In this document: in pieces, positions 33,361-42,227 of the stretch | How the letters are laid out: every line of letters starts with the position of its first letter | How positions within the stretch are numbered: the stretch's first letter is position 1 | From: Pontibacter liquoris | Lineage (GTDB): Bacteria; Bacteroidota; Bacteroidia; Cytophagales; Hymenobacteraceae | Direction of reading: 5' to 3' | Length of the DNA stretch: 64,000 nucleotides | Assembly (NCBI RefSeq): GCF_022758235.1 | Contig: NZ_JALEBG010000001.1 | Coordinates: 806,001-870,000, forward strand | Notes under the pieces: model-generated | The model's database searches: none | Told to the model about the DNA's origin: nothing | The model's input: the letters and a program-made list of their open reading frames with translations, nothing else | Program-made: the position numbers and the translations under genes

Positions 33361-36300
33361 CTAGCCTATTACTTCTACTTTGCTCACGCCGCCTGCCAGC
33401 CGCTGCACTTTTATCTGTGTGCTGATGCGTTCTTTCAGTGCCTCCACGTGCGAGATGATGCCGATCATTTTGCCCCCTGCTTGCAGGTTTTCCAGCGTCG
33501 AGATGGCAGCATCCAGTGTTTCGGCATCCAGGGTTCCAAAGCCTTCATCTATAAACAGGGAGTTGATCTGGGTGCGGCGCCCGGCAAGGTCGGAGAGGCC
33601 CAACGCCAGCGCCAGGCTCACCAAAAAGCTCTCGCCGCCCGAGAGCGTATTCATCGGGCGCACGGCTTCGGCCTGGTAGGTGTCTACAATAAGCAGCTCC
33701 AGGTCTTCGGCTTCGGATTTAAGGATGCGGTAGCGGTCGTTAAGCTTGTGCAGGTGGCGGTTGGCCAGCCCCACCAGACGCGCCAGCGTGAGCCCCTGCG
33801 CAAAGCGGCTGAACTTGTTGCCGTCGGCCGAGCCGATGAGGTCCGATAACTGCGCCCACCGGTGGTATACCTGTTGCTGGGTTTTGAGCTGCGTGGCCAG
33901 TTCGTTGTTTCTGGCCTGCTGCAGGGCATCCTGCTCCAGCAACTGCTGGTAGCGGGCGCGTTGCCCGATCAGCTCGCGTTGGCGGTCGGTTTTTTCCTGC
34001 AGCTGCTTTTGCAGGTGGTCTATACTTTCGGTGGTCAGTTGCCGGGCTTCTACCTGGGCCAGTTCCTGCCCTACATCGCTCAGGGATTTGCGTTGCTCGG
34101 TGAGGAGTTTCTCGGTCTGGGCTTTCAGGTTGGCAATGCGGTCGGCTTCGTCACGGTCGAGCAGCATCTGGCTAAGCGCCTCGATGGTGGCGATGCCTTT
34201 TTGCTGCACCACGCGCAGCAGCCCTTCGCGCAGAGCATCCAACACCGATTTACTCTGTCGGTGTTTGCTGTGGCATTCGGTCAGCCGGGCGCGGGACTCG
34301 TGCAGTTGCTGTTGTTTTTGTAGCTGGCGGGTACGCGCTTCTTCAGCCTGCAGGGTGCGGGCCTTTAGCTCCTGCCGGGCCCCCTGGCGCTCCTGTTCCG
34401 GGTCCTTATCGCCGAACAAAGTATGGCGTTCGGTTTTAAGCTGCGTCAGCTGCGCATGCTCTTCTTTTAGTGTCTGCTGCCGTTGCTGCAGTTCCTGTTC
34501 CTTTTCCAGTACGCGCTCGTTCAGGCCTTTTAAGTCCGACTTCAACGCGGCAAATTTCTCGCGCATACCGGCTACTTTCTCCGCCTTCTCGACATATGCT
34601 GTTGCCTGCTTGTCCAGGTTTTGCACCAGCTGCAAACGCTCTTCAGGTTTATACTTGAGCCCGTATGTGGCAGCAAAAGATTCGGCTGTTTCGGTGTTTG
34701 CCTGCTGTTGTTCTTGCAGGTCGGTAAGGGTGGTTTGCAGCTTCTGCAGGTGTGCTTGCAGCAGGCTAGCCGATTGCTGCAGCTGGTTATACCGGCCCTG
34801 CGCCTGCACCTGCTCTTCGCGCAGCTTCTGCTGCAGGAGGTTTATACTTTCCACTTCCCGGCTTATGGCGCGGGCCTGTGTTAGCTGTTGCTGCAGCGCG
34901 CCTGCTGATTCCTGTTGCTGCTGCAGGAGCTGGCTCAGTTTTTCGGTTTCAGTGATAGAGATAAGGTGTGGAATCCCTTCCAGTGTTTGCTGGAAAGTTT
35001 GGCGCAGGTGTGCCAGTGCTGTTTCGGTTTCTGTTCCGGCGGTAGTGGCCAGCTGTTGTTTCTCGTGCAAAGTGCCCCGTTCGAGCTGCAGCTGGTTTAT
35101 ACTTTGTTCGAGAGTTCTGACCTCAGCCTGTTGTTTGTCGCGCTTCTGTACTTCTTCCGGCAGGTCGAAGCTGTAGCCGTTCTCTGCAAACGGATGCGCC
35201 TCAGAACCGCAAAGCGGGCAAGGCTCGCCGGCATGCAAGGTATGGCGCGCTTCTTCGTACTGCTGGATCTGCTGTTGCAACTGCACCAGTTTCTGAAGTG
35301 CTGCCAGGTGCTCTTCGGCGTGTTTATACCTGGCCTGTGTTTCCTGTAGCTGTGTGGTGGTTTGCGTTACCTGGTGCGTGTTTTGGGCCAGGTGCTGGTT
35401 TATACTTTGGAGTTTCTGCTGATGGGAGGTGTAGTGTTGTGCCAGCTCCAGCAGGCGCTCATACTTTGCCAGCACAGCTGGTTGCATTTGTGCCAGCTGC
35501 TCCAGTTCCTCGTGGCTTTTGTCTGAAAGGATGCGTTGCAGCTGGGCAAGTTTTTCCTCACGCTGCGTATGGAGTTGCCGGGCCTGCGTTTGGTGCTGGT
35601 CCCGTTTCTGCGTTAACTCCGTTCGTTGTGTTGCCTCCTGCTGCAGCTGGCTTTGCAGTTCCTGCTGCTCCTGCTGGATGCCCCTGATGCGCTGCTCTAC
35701 TTCGTGCATATCGCGGAGTGTGGCTTTAAATTCCGGCAGGTATTCTTTCAGGTCCTGCAAACGCGCATTTTGCTCCAGCCATAATCTTATGCTGGTGCCT
35801 TCCTGTGTGAGCTTTTCCTGCTCCTGTTGCGTGGCCTGCTGCTGGGCTTTGTCCTGCTTCAGACGCGCTTCAAAAGCGGCCAGGTCTGTTTGGCGGCTGC
35901 TAACCGATTGGGCAAGGGAATGGAGCTGGTGGTCGAGCTTGCCAACCTGGACCAGCAGCGGCTCGAGCTTGTGCAGGAGGTCTTCCTGTTGCTGCTGCGC
36001 CTTGGTTGCTTCAGTAGCCATGGTGCTCACCATTTCCAGCTCGGTCTCCAAAGCAGGCAGGCGCTTTTCAAGCAACGCAAGCTGTTCCTGCACTTCCGTA
36101 ACTTTACCGTTGGCGGAGCGGATCTCAGCCAGTTCGCCTACAAACTGGTGAGCCTGCTCATGCTGCTGCAACCGCTGAAACTCAGGCTGCAGCTGTGCCA
36201 GCTTTTGGTCCTGGGCCTGCAGATCTGCTTGCTGCTGCTGTTGCCGGGCCTGTAGCCGGGCGAGTTGCTGCAGCCACTGCACCTGCTCCTGCAAGGCATT

Positions 36301-37011
36301 TATTTCCTGCTGGTGGGTGCTTTCCTGTTGGGCCAGGTCGGCTATACTTTGTTCGTAAGCCTGGCGCTGCTCTTCGGGCAGCAAGGCCATCGCTTTCAGG
36401 CGGTGTTCCAGTTCATCGCGTTTCTGCCGTTCGGTTTTGGCTTTGTCAAAAGCAAACTGCGAGATCTCGGAGTAAATGCCCGTATCGGTAATTTTCTCGA
36501 GCAGGCTGCTGCGCTCATTGGGGTTTGCCTTCAGGAAACGGGCAAAGTCGCCCTGCGAGAGCATGACTGAGCGCAGAAATTGGTTGTAATCCAGGCCGCA
36601 GAGCTCGGCGACTTTTCCCGGCACTTCGCTGGGCTTTAAGTCAAAAGGCTGGTCATCTTCCAGGTCGCAGAGTTCCATGTGCACGGGCTGCATATTGCCC
36701 TCCGCTTTGCCGCGGCTTCGCCTGATCTGCCATTTGGAGCGGTAGCGCCGCCCGTTTGCTTCAAATTCCACCTCCGATGTGCTCTCAGCGGTATGGCGCG
36801 TCATGAGCTCCAGCGGCTTGTCGGTGTTATGGCGGTGCACCAGCCCGTACAAACCTACCGTAATGGCATCCAAAATGGTAGTCTTGCCCGCACCCGTTGG
36901 CCCGGTTATGGCAAACAGCCCCGCCTCCGCCAGCGGACTCTGGTCGAAACGGATCTCGTGCACCCCTTTTAAGGAGTTCAGGTTCTGGAAGCGGACAGCG
37001 AGGATTTTCAT
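33361..37011 (-). CDS. sbcC: Exonuclease subunit SbcC (Rad50-type SMC ATPase)
   Basis: 1216 residues. The N-terminal ATPase lobe has Walker A GPTGAGKTTILDA. A very long Gln/Leu/Glu-rich antiparallel coiled coil is interrupted at about residue 598 by the zinc hook CPLC. The C-terminal lobe has the ABC signature LSGGESFLVSLALALGLSD and Walker B INSLFIDEGFGTLD. With SbcD it forms the Mre11-Rad50-like complex that opens hairpins and blocked DNA ends. The gene follows sbcD on the same strand after a 227-base spacer that carries a nested hairpin and tandem repeats. Several Ser-Ile pairs are written AGT-ATA, part of the window-wide AAGTATA excess. Confidence 0.96.
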   Translation of the reverse strand: MKILAVRFQNLNSLKGVHEIRFDQSPLAEAGLFAITGPTGAGKTTILDAITVGLYGLVHRHNTDKPLELMTRHTAESTSEVEFEANGRRYRSKWQIRRSRGKAEGNMQPVHMELCDLEDDQPFDLKPSEVPGKVAELCGLDYNQFLRSVMLSQGDFARFLKANPNERSSLLEKITDTGIYSEISQFAFDKAKTERQKRDELEHRLKAMALLPEEQRQAYEQSIADLAQQESTHQQEINALQEQVQWLQQLARLQARQQQQQADLQAQDQKLAQLQPEFQRLQQHEQAHQFVGELAEIRSANGKVTEVQEQLALLEKRLPALETELEMVSTMATEATKAQQQQEDLLHKLEPLLVQVGKLDHQLHSLAQSVSSRQTDLAAFEARLKQDKAQQQATQQEQEKLTQEGTSIRLWLEQNARLQDLKEYLPEFKATLRDMHEVEQRIRGIQQEQQELQSQLQQEATQRTELTQKRDQHQTQARQLHTQREEKLAQLQRILSDKSHEELEQLAQMQPAVLAKYERLLELAQHYTSHQQKLQSINQHLAQNTHQVTQTTTQLQETQARYKHAEEHLAALQKLVQLQQQIQQYEEARHTLHAGEPCPLCGSEAHPFAENGYSFDLPEEVQKRDKQQAEVRTLEQSINQLQLERGTLHEKQQLATTAGTETETALAHLRQTFQQTLEGIPHLISITETEKLSQLLQQQQESAGALQQQLTQARAISREVESINLLQQKLREEQVQAQGRYNQLQQSASLLQAHLQKLQTTLTDLQEQQQANTETAESFAATYGLKYKPEERLQLVQNLDKQATAYVEKAEKVAGMREKFAALKSDLKGLNERVLEKEQELQQRQQTLKEEHAQLTQLKTERHTLFGDKDPEQERQGARQELKARTLQAEEARTRQLQKQQQLHESRARLTECHSKHRQSKSVLDALREGLLRVVQQKGIATIEALSQMLLDRDEADRIANLKAQTEKLLTEQRKSLSDVGQELAQVEARQLTTESIDHLQKQLQEKTDRQRELIGQRARYQQLLEQDALQQARNNELATQLKTQQQVYHRWAQLSDLIGSADGNKFSRFAQGLTLARLVGLANRHLHKLNDRYRILKSEAEDLELLIVDTYQAEAVRPMNTLSGGESFLVSLALALGLSDLAGRRTQINSLFIDEGFGTLDAETLDAAISTLENLQAGGKMIGIISHVEALKERISTQIKVQRLAGGVSKVEVIG

Positions 37012-37142
37012 TTTATAAACTCAAGACGTTAGACGCAAGTATCTAGCCTTCTTATTTGTTTTTCCTGCCAACTGCGGCAGGATAGTAATTATCTATTTAT
37101 GTTAGAGAGAGAAAGCAGCTGCATGTTTGTGTCCTTCAGACG

Positions 37143-37190
37143 CTCGCAGGAGCCCCCGAAATGCTTCGGGGCAGGTGCGCGCACTGCGAG
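37143..37190. repeat. Nested inverted repeat in the sbcD-sbcC spacer
   Basis: The outer arms CTCGCAG (37143-37149) and CTGCGAG (37184-37190) are exact complements. The inner arms CCCCGAA and TTCGGGG form a second stem with a short loop. The GC-rich structured stretch looks like a dispersed intergenic repeat and not a terminator, since no T-run follows on the minus strand. Confidence 0.5.
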
Positions 37191-37200
37191 GTCCTTTTAA

Positions 37201-37234
37201 CTTTCTAACTCTCTAACTTTTTAACCTTCTAACT
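37201..37234. repeat. Degenerate CTTTCTAACT tandem repeat
   Basis: About four imperfect copies of a C/T-rich word (CTTTCTAACT, CTCTAACTTT, TTAACCTTCT, AACT) lie directly beyond the sbcD stop. This resembles the GTCTAA repeat at 6816-6850. Confidence 0.55.
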
Positions 37235-37238
37235 TAAA

Positions 37239-38468
37239 TTAGCTTTCCACTTCCTGCCGCATCAGCTCGAGCAGTTCGGCAAACGTGCTGACCAATTCGG
37301 TATGGTCGCTCTCCGGGAAAGCACTTTCGCAGCGTTTGAGGAACACGTCCTGCTCCCGCAACGTGTGCAGGTCAGCTTCTTCCTGTACCTGTTGTGCCAG
37401 TGTCTGTGCAGCCGTTTTGATGATGGGCGGCCGGTGGATGAGCACTTGCAGCTCGTGCTGCTTCAGGGCCAGTATTTCCTCAAGTTGTTGGTTGAGGTCG
37501 GGGAGGGGCGCATCAAGTTCAAGTTGCAGCTCGGCCCAGGCAGATAAAGTATAAGCACTGTTATCATAAATAGCCAGTTGCTGCTTTACTTTTTCCAGCG
37601 GGCCTTTAAAGCGCACCAGCTTGCGGCAAACCGGAATGTCCAGCTCACGCAGGTCATGGAGCTTTCCGTCAGCAAAATCAAGTATAAACACCACTTTTTT
37701 GTCCGTCACTTCGCTAAAGCTAAGCGGAATGGGCGAGCCGGAGTAACGGATATGATGCGTGTTGTTTACCTTTTGCGGGCGGTGCAGGTGGCCCAGGGCC
37801 ACGTAGTCGAACTCCCCGGGGAACTGGTCGGCCCCGATCTGGCCCAGGTTGCCCACGTGGATCTCTTTCTCGCTTTCGGATGCAGAGCCACCGGCGGCAA
37901 ACAAATGCCCCATGGCTACCACCGGTATTTGTTGCTGTTTATACTTTTGGATGTGCGGCACAAAGGCGTCGTAATGCGCGGCAATGCCTTGTTTGATGCG
38001 CTGCTCGCGTTCTTCATAGCTCTCGCCGGGCACCGACAGGCGCACATCCCGGTCGCGGAGGAACGGTACGGCACATACAACCAATTGCACCGCTCTCTGT
38101 TCATTTTTAAGTTCGATCAGTTCCTCCAGTGGATCAGCAGAAGCGCCGCCGATCACATAGATGTTAAAGCACTCGAGCAGCTCTTTTGGTGCGTTCAGCG
38201 TGGAAACCGAGTCGTGGTTGCCGCCGGTAAAAATGATGTGGCGGCAGCAGGTGGCGCAAACGCGGCGCAGAAAATCATAGTATAGCTTCAGTGCCGTGTT
38301 GGAAGGGGCACCGTTGTCGAACACATCGCCGGCCATGAGCAAAACCTCTACCTGCTCCTGCGCAATGGTTTGCAGCAGCCAGTCCAGAAAGTGCTGGTGT
38401 TCTTCGGTTCGTTCGAGGTTTACCAGACGCTGGCCCAGGTGCCAGTCTGAGGTGTGTAGTACGCGCAT
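37239..38468 (-). CDS. sbcD: Exonuclease subunit SbcD (Mre11-type)
   Basis: 409 residues. The start is the ATG at 38468 (MRVLHTSDWHLGQRL), where the calcineurin-like phosphoesterase fold begins; an upstream ATG adds only a cysteine-rich tail. Metal-site motifs in order: TSDWHLG, LLMAGDVFDNG, TGGNHDS, VVAMGHLF and ALGHLHRPQ. A C-terminal capping region contacts SbcC. It is the nuclease half of the SbcCD complex. Length and motif order are normal. It is encoded directly upstream of sbcC, the usual arrangement. Confidence 0.95.
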   Translation of the reverse strand: MRVLHTSDWHLGQRLVNLERTEEHQHFLDWLLQTIAQEQVEVLLMAGDVFDNGAPSNTALKLYYDFLRRVCATCCRHIIFTGGNHDSVSTLNAPKELLECFNIYVIGGASADPLEELIELKNEQRAVQLVVCAVPFLRDRDVRLSVPGESYEEREQRIKQGIAAHYDAFVPHIQKYKQQQIPVVAMGHLFAAGGSASESEKEIHVGNLGQIGADQFPGEFDYVALGHLHRPQKVNNTHHIRYSGSPIPLSFSEVTDKKVVFILDFADGKLHDLRELDIPVCRKLVRFKGPLEKVKQQLAIYDNSAYTLSAWAELQLELDAPLPDLNQQLEEILALKQHELQVLIHRPPIIKTAAQTLAQQVQEEADLHTLREQDVFLKRCESAFPESDHTELVSTFAELLELMRQEVES

Positions 38469-38611
38469 GCCTTTCTTTCTCCTATTCCGCTTCAAGATAC
38501 AGCAACATAGGGGCATATTGCAAGCACCCCGAAGAAGAATTTGCCGGAATCCTGCCGTGCCCGGCCTTTACCCGCGCTGCCGCCATAACGCGGGTCAATG
38601 CCGCGGCTGCC

Positions 38612-38917
38612 TTAGCGGCTTTTAAAATCTTTGATACAGCTGATGATGGTGGTGATCTTGGAATCGGTGAGATAATAATACATGTTTTTGCCTTCCCGTT
38701 GGGTGTCTACCACACCCTTGTCGCGCAGGTTGGTGAGGTGGTGCGATAGCAGCGATTGCTCGATGCCCAGGACTTCCTGCAGCTCGGTGACGGTCAGGCG
38801 CTGGCGCTGCTCCAGCAGGTCGATAATGCTGATGCGTACCGGGTGGGCCACACACTTGAGCACATACGACACCTGCTCCAGCTGCTTTTTTTCTAATCTG
38901 ACTTTTAAGGTACTCAT
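38612..38917 (-). CDS. ArsR/SmtB family transcriptional repressor
   Basis: 101 residues with the winged-helix fold of ArsR proteins: SYVLKCVAHPVRISIIDLLE in the first helices, the recognition helix IEQSLLSHHLTNLRDKG, and the wing VDTQREGKNMYYYL. There is no CxC arsenic site in the third helix. A single Cys (in LKCVAHP) and the C-terminal helix could form another sensing site, as in redox- or persulfide-sensing BigR-like members. A perfect 12-2-12-type operator lies 27 bases upstream of the ATG, so autoregulation is very likely. No target gene is divergent from it, so other targets would lie outside this spot. Confidence 0.9.
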   Translation of the reverse strand: MSTLKVRLEKKQLEQVSYVLKCVAHPVRISIIDLLEQRQRLTVTELQEVLGIEQSLLSHHLTNLRDKGVVDTQREGKNMYYYLTDSKITTIISCIKDFKSR

Positions 38918-38943
38918 ACTTTCCTCCCGCTTTATACAATCAA

Positions 38944-38967
38944 ATACATGAACATAAGTTCATGTAT
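38944..38967. promoter_or_regulatory. 12-2-12 operator of the ArsR-family repressor
   Basis: The arms ATACATGAAC and GTTCATGTAT are exact inverted complements separated by ATAA. This fits the SmtB/CzrA/BigR operator pattern (TGAAC ... TTCA with flanking A/T). It lies immediately upstream of the repressor gene, where the promoter is expected. Confidence 0.75.
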
Positions 38968-39028
38968 CCAGAAGTAGGACAATTCTTTCCCCGTCGGAGT
39001 TCCCGTTTTTTAGATTAATCCGGGAAGA

Positions 39029-39062
39029 TAAAAAACAGCGCCGACTGTTGCCGGCGCTGTTT
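39029..39062 (-). terminator. Rho-independent terminator after catalase
   Basis: On the minus strand AAACAGCGCCG pairs with CGGCGCTGTTT (11 bp) and is followed by TTTTTTATC. It lies about 30 bases beyond the catalase stop. Confidence 0.85.
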
Positions 39063-39090
39063 GGGTCTGAAGCGGGAAGTATAAGCCCGG

Positions 39091-40596
39091 TTAATTCTGG
39101 TGCAGGGCCGGGGCGTGCTGTGCAATATCGATGCCCAGCCCCTGGGCCACGGCCAGGCACAGCGTCATATCGGCCCGGAAGAAATGGCACAGCTGGCGGT
39201 TGATGATCTCGGCTCTTTTTGGCCCCGAAATACCGCTCATAGCCCCTACAATATTGTGGATAGTGGCCGTTTTCTCCTCCGGACTCATCAGACGGAACAG
39301 GTTGCCCGGCTGGGTGTAGTGGTCGTTCTCTCCCGCGCCGTTGCGGTCGTACCAGTCGGCTGCTACGTGCTGGCCCAGGTTCTCGGCAGGCTCTTTATAC
39401 TGCTCGTTCGCCCGGATCTGATCGAAGCTGTTGGGGAAGTAGTTCGGGCTTTTGCCGCCGTTGCCATCTATGCGCATCGCGCCATCGCGCTGGTAGTTGT
39501 TGGTGGCAAACGGGCAGCGGTTTACAGGCAGCTGCTCGTAGTTGGCGCCCAGTCGGTAGCGCTGCGCATCAGGGTAGCCCAGGATGCGGCCCTGCAGCAT
39601 TTTGTCCGGTGAGAACGAAATGCCATCCACAATGTGCGCCGGGGCAAACGCTGCCTGCTCCACGTGGGCAAAGTAGTTATCCGGGTTCTCGTTCAGTTCC
39701 AGCACGCCCACATCCTGCAACGGGTAATCTGCCTGCGGCCATACTTTGGTCACATCAAAGGGGTTCCATTTGTAGGTGGCTGCCTCGGCTTCGGGCATGA
39801 TCTGCACTTTGAGCGCCCAGCGCGGGAAATCACCGCGGTCGATGGCATCCACCAGGTCGCGCTGCGCCTGGTCTGGGTCCTGGCCCTTCATACGGGTCGC
39901 TTCTTCGGCAGAGAAGTTCCGGATGCCCTGCAGGGTTTTAAAGTGGAATTTTACATAAAAGCGCTCATTGTCTTTGTTAATGAAAGAGAAAGTATGGCTA
40001 CCGAAGCCGTGCATGTGGCGGTACGAAACCGGCGTGCCGCGGTCGCTCATCACGATGAGCACCTGGTGCAGGCTTTCAGGGTTCAAGCTCCAGAAATCCC
40101 ATACCATGGTGGCACTTTTGGTGTTGGTATAGGGGTCGCGTTTTTGGGTATGGATAAAATCGGGAAACTTCTTGGGATCTTTGATAAAGAACACCGGCGT
40201 GTTGTTGCCTACCAGATCCCAGTTGCCGTCTTCGGTATAAAATTTCAGAGCAAAGCCACGTGGGTCGCGCTCACTGTCGGCGCTGCCTTTTTCGCCGCCT
40301 ACTGTGGAGAAGCGCAGGAACACACGGGTTTCTTTGCCTACTTCTGAGAAAAGCTTGGCTTTGGTATACTTGCTGATGTCGTGGGTAACGGTAAAGGTGC
40401 CGTACGCGCCGGAGCCTTTGGCATGCACCACGCGCTCAGGGATGCGCTCGCGGTTAAAGTGGGCCAGTTTCTCGTGCAGAATATAGTCCTGCAGTAAAAT
40501 TGGTCCGCGTGGGCCGGCCGTCTGGGAGTTTTCGTGTTCATAGTAGGGTCTGCCCGAGGCAGTTGTCAGCCAAATATTCTTTTCGTTTTCGCTCAT
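39091..40596 (-). CDS. katA: Catalase (small-subunit heme catalase)
   Basis: 501 residues, starting at MSENEKNIWLTTASG; an upstream ATG (40659) adds an unrelated tail. It breaks down hydrogen peroxide with a heme b cofactor. Seen are the distal His58 in RVVHAKGSGA with the following GAYGTFTVTHDISKY, the Asn-bearing GNNTPVFFIKDP region, and the proximal Tyr segment GYPDAQRYRLG. The length places it in the small-subunit clade. An inverted repeat (40655-40669) lies 59 bases upstream of the start. The gene is monocistronic, with its own terminator. Confidence 0.95.
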   Translation of the reverse strand: MSENEKNIWLTTASGRPYYEHENSQTAGPRGPILLQDYILHEKLAHFNRERIPERVVHAKGSGAYGTFTVTHDISKYTKAKLFSEVGKETRVFLRFSTVGGEKGSADSERDPRGFALKFYTEDGNWDLVGNNTPVFFIKDPKKFPDFIHTQKRDPYTNTKSATMVWDFWSLNPESLHQVLIVMSDRGTPVSYRHMHGFGSHTFSFINKDNERFYVKFHFKTLQGIRNFSAEEATRMKGQDPDQAQRDLVDAIDRGDFPRWALKVQIMPEAEAATYKWNPFDVTKVWPQADYPLQDVGVLELNENPDNYFAHVEQAAFAPAHIVDGISFSPDKMLQGRILGYPDAQRYRLGANYEQLPVNRCPFATNNYQRDGAMRIDGNGGKSPNYFPNSFDQIRANEQYKEPAENLGQHVAADWYDRNGAGENDHYTQPGNLFRLMSPEEKTATIHNIVGAMSGISGPKRAEIINRQLCHFFRADMTLCLAVAQGLGIDIAQHAPALHQN

Positions 40597-40654
40597 GGTC
40601 TGGTGTATTTTGGTTTTGGTGATTTGCTGTTCCAAAAGTACCGGAAGCGGGTTC

Positions 40655-40669
40655 ATCAATCAAATTGAT
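40655..40669. promoter_or_regulatory. Inverted repeat upstream of catalase
   Basis: ATCAAT-CAA-ATTGAT is a perfect 6-bp-arm dyad 59 bases before the catalase start, next to an AT-rich promoter-like stretch. It may be the site of a peroxide-responsive regulator (OxyR or PerR type). It does not match either consensus well, so the regulator is not named. Confidence 0.35.
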
Positions 40670-40859
40670 AATATTTATACCTTTATAGGTAAGGATTATA
40701 ATCTTGTGTGTAGCTGCATAGGTCTGTGTCCGGACTTAAATAACGTAGGCTTCCACTTGTGCCTTTCTGTCTTTCGGTATACTACACAGCATGGACGCAA
40801 CGCAGATATCCCCTGGCCTGTCCCAGCAGAGGACGGAGTCGCAGAGTAGGATGGGTATA

Positions 40860-41996
40860 CTAGAATGCTTCGCCGATGACTACATAAAAGTTAGCGCCCT
40901 GGCTGCCGTAGCCCAGGTCGAAGCGCAGGTTCAGCTTTTGCTCGGCGTTCAGTGCGTAGCGCAGCCCGGAGCCAACAGAGTATTTGAGTGTGCTGAAATG
41001 AACATCGGAAACGTTGTGGAACACATCGCCTATACCGGCAAAAGCGGCAAGGCCCAGCCTGCGGTAGAGCGGGAAACGGTACTCTGCCTGCGTACCGGCA
41101 AAGTTGTCGTCTAGAAAGCGGTTGCGGGCATAACCCCGCAGAATCTTATCGCCCCCGGCAGCCGACAGGCGCATGATGGGCACCTGTCCTTTGTTTAGGT
41201 TGATGACGGTATTGAACGCCAGCACCCGGGCCGGACGCAGCTCCAGAAACTTACTGAAATTCAGGTTCAGGTTCTGGTAGTTGAAGTCGCCGCCCAGCGC
41301 TTTGCCGAAACCGTAGGCGGAAGCTTCCAGGAAAATGCCGCTGCTGGCAAAGGCAGTATTGTCGCGGGTATCGACCAGAAACAACACGCCCAACCCGCTG
41401 TTTGTACCCCCTTTGTAGCCGGCTATTTGCTGTGTTTGCAGAATGCTTTCTCGGTCTTCGCTGAGGGAATCCAGCTGCAGGTTGTAATAGTGCGTGAGCT
41501 GGTAATCGAGCCCCAGGAACATAGGGCCGCCCAGGTTCTTCAGCCCTGCCAATTTTGCACCCACAAGCGAGTAAGTATACTTGCCTTCATCGGCTTCAGG
41601 AGTATGATTGCCCAGGCCGTAAAAGCGGTCCGTATATTTGCGGTGGCGCAGTTCGCCACGGAGCAAAAACTTCTCGTCGCGTGTAAACACGTTCCACTCC
41701 AGCTCCTGGTCTGTTTGCTTGTTCAAAGTATAATCGGCCAGCACGCGGGCCGTAGAGAGGCGCGTGTAAGTAGAGTCGGTCTTGCTTCTGAGCCGGAGGT
41801 AGCCGATGGCGGCGGCGCCAAAGCCCAGCCGGGTGTCGGGCGTATAATAGAGGACGGGTATCGGTATAATCCCTTTTATGTTGCCCGACTTTACGGCAAG
41901 CGAGTCAGAAGGGAGGGCAACAGCGGAAGCGCGGGCATTGGGTGCACCGAAAAGCACGCTGCCGCCAAGCAGGATCAAGAGTAAGGCTTTTTTCAT
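40860..41996 (-). CDS. BamA/TamA-family (Omp85-like) outer-membrane barrel
   Basis: 378 residues with a signal peptide (MKKALLLILLGGSVLFGAPNARASA). The start of the mature protein (IIPIPVLYYTPDTRLGFGAAAIGYLRL) is typical of the surface-antigen (D15) barrel proteins of Bacteroidota. The body is alternating beta strands, the GGDKILRGYARNRFLDDN segment matches the [VI]RG[FY] lock region of Omp85 barrels, and the last residue is Phe, as in outer-membrane barrels. There is no POTRA array, so it is one of the short Omp85-like proteins of uncertain role and not BamA itself. Confidence 0.85.
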   Translation of the reverse strand: MKKALLLILLGGSVLFGAPNARASAVALPSDSLAVKSGNIKGIIPIPVLYYTPDTRLGFGAAAIGYLRLRSKTDSTYTRLSTARVLADYTLNKQTDQELEWNVFTRDEKFLLRGELRHRKYTDRFYGLGNHTPEADEGKYTYSLVGAKLAGLKNLGGPMFLGLDYQLTHYYNLQLDSLSEDRESILQTQQIAGYKGGTNSGLGVLFLVDTRDNTAFASSGIFLEASAYGFGKALGGDFNYQNLNLNFSKFLELRPARVLAFNTVINLNKGQVPIMRLSAAGGDKILRGYARNRFLDDNFAGTQAEYRFPLYRRLGLAAFAGIGDVFHNVSDVHFSTLKYSVGSGLRYALNAEQKLNLRFDLGYGSQGANFYVVIGEAF

Positions 41997-42227
41997 AGTG
42001 ATCGGGAGAGGTATTTGGCTGCCTGCGCTTTAAGTACCTGTAGAACAGGTGTAAAGTATAAAGATAGCGCGCATTTCGCAACGAAAGATAACAGCTTATT
42101 CTTTCAGAAACCATGCTTTAGCAGGGGAGGAGTAAAAATGTGTTATGACGTTGGTTTATCTCCCAGCCGATGCTTACATTTGGTTACCTTAAACTAATCT
42201 AAAAATCAAATTCACAAACCTTTACGA

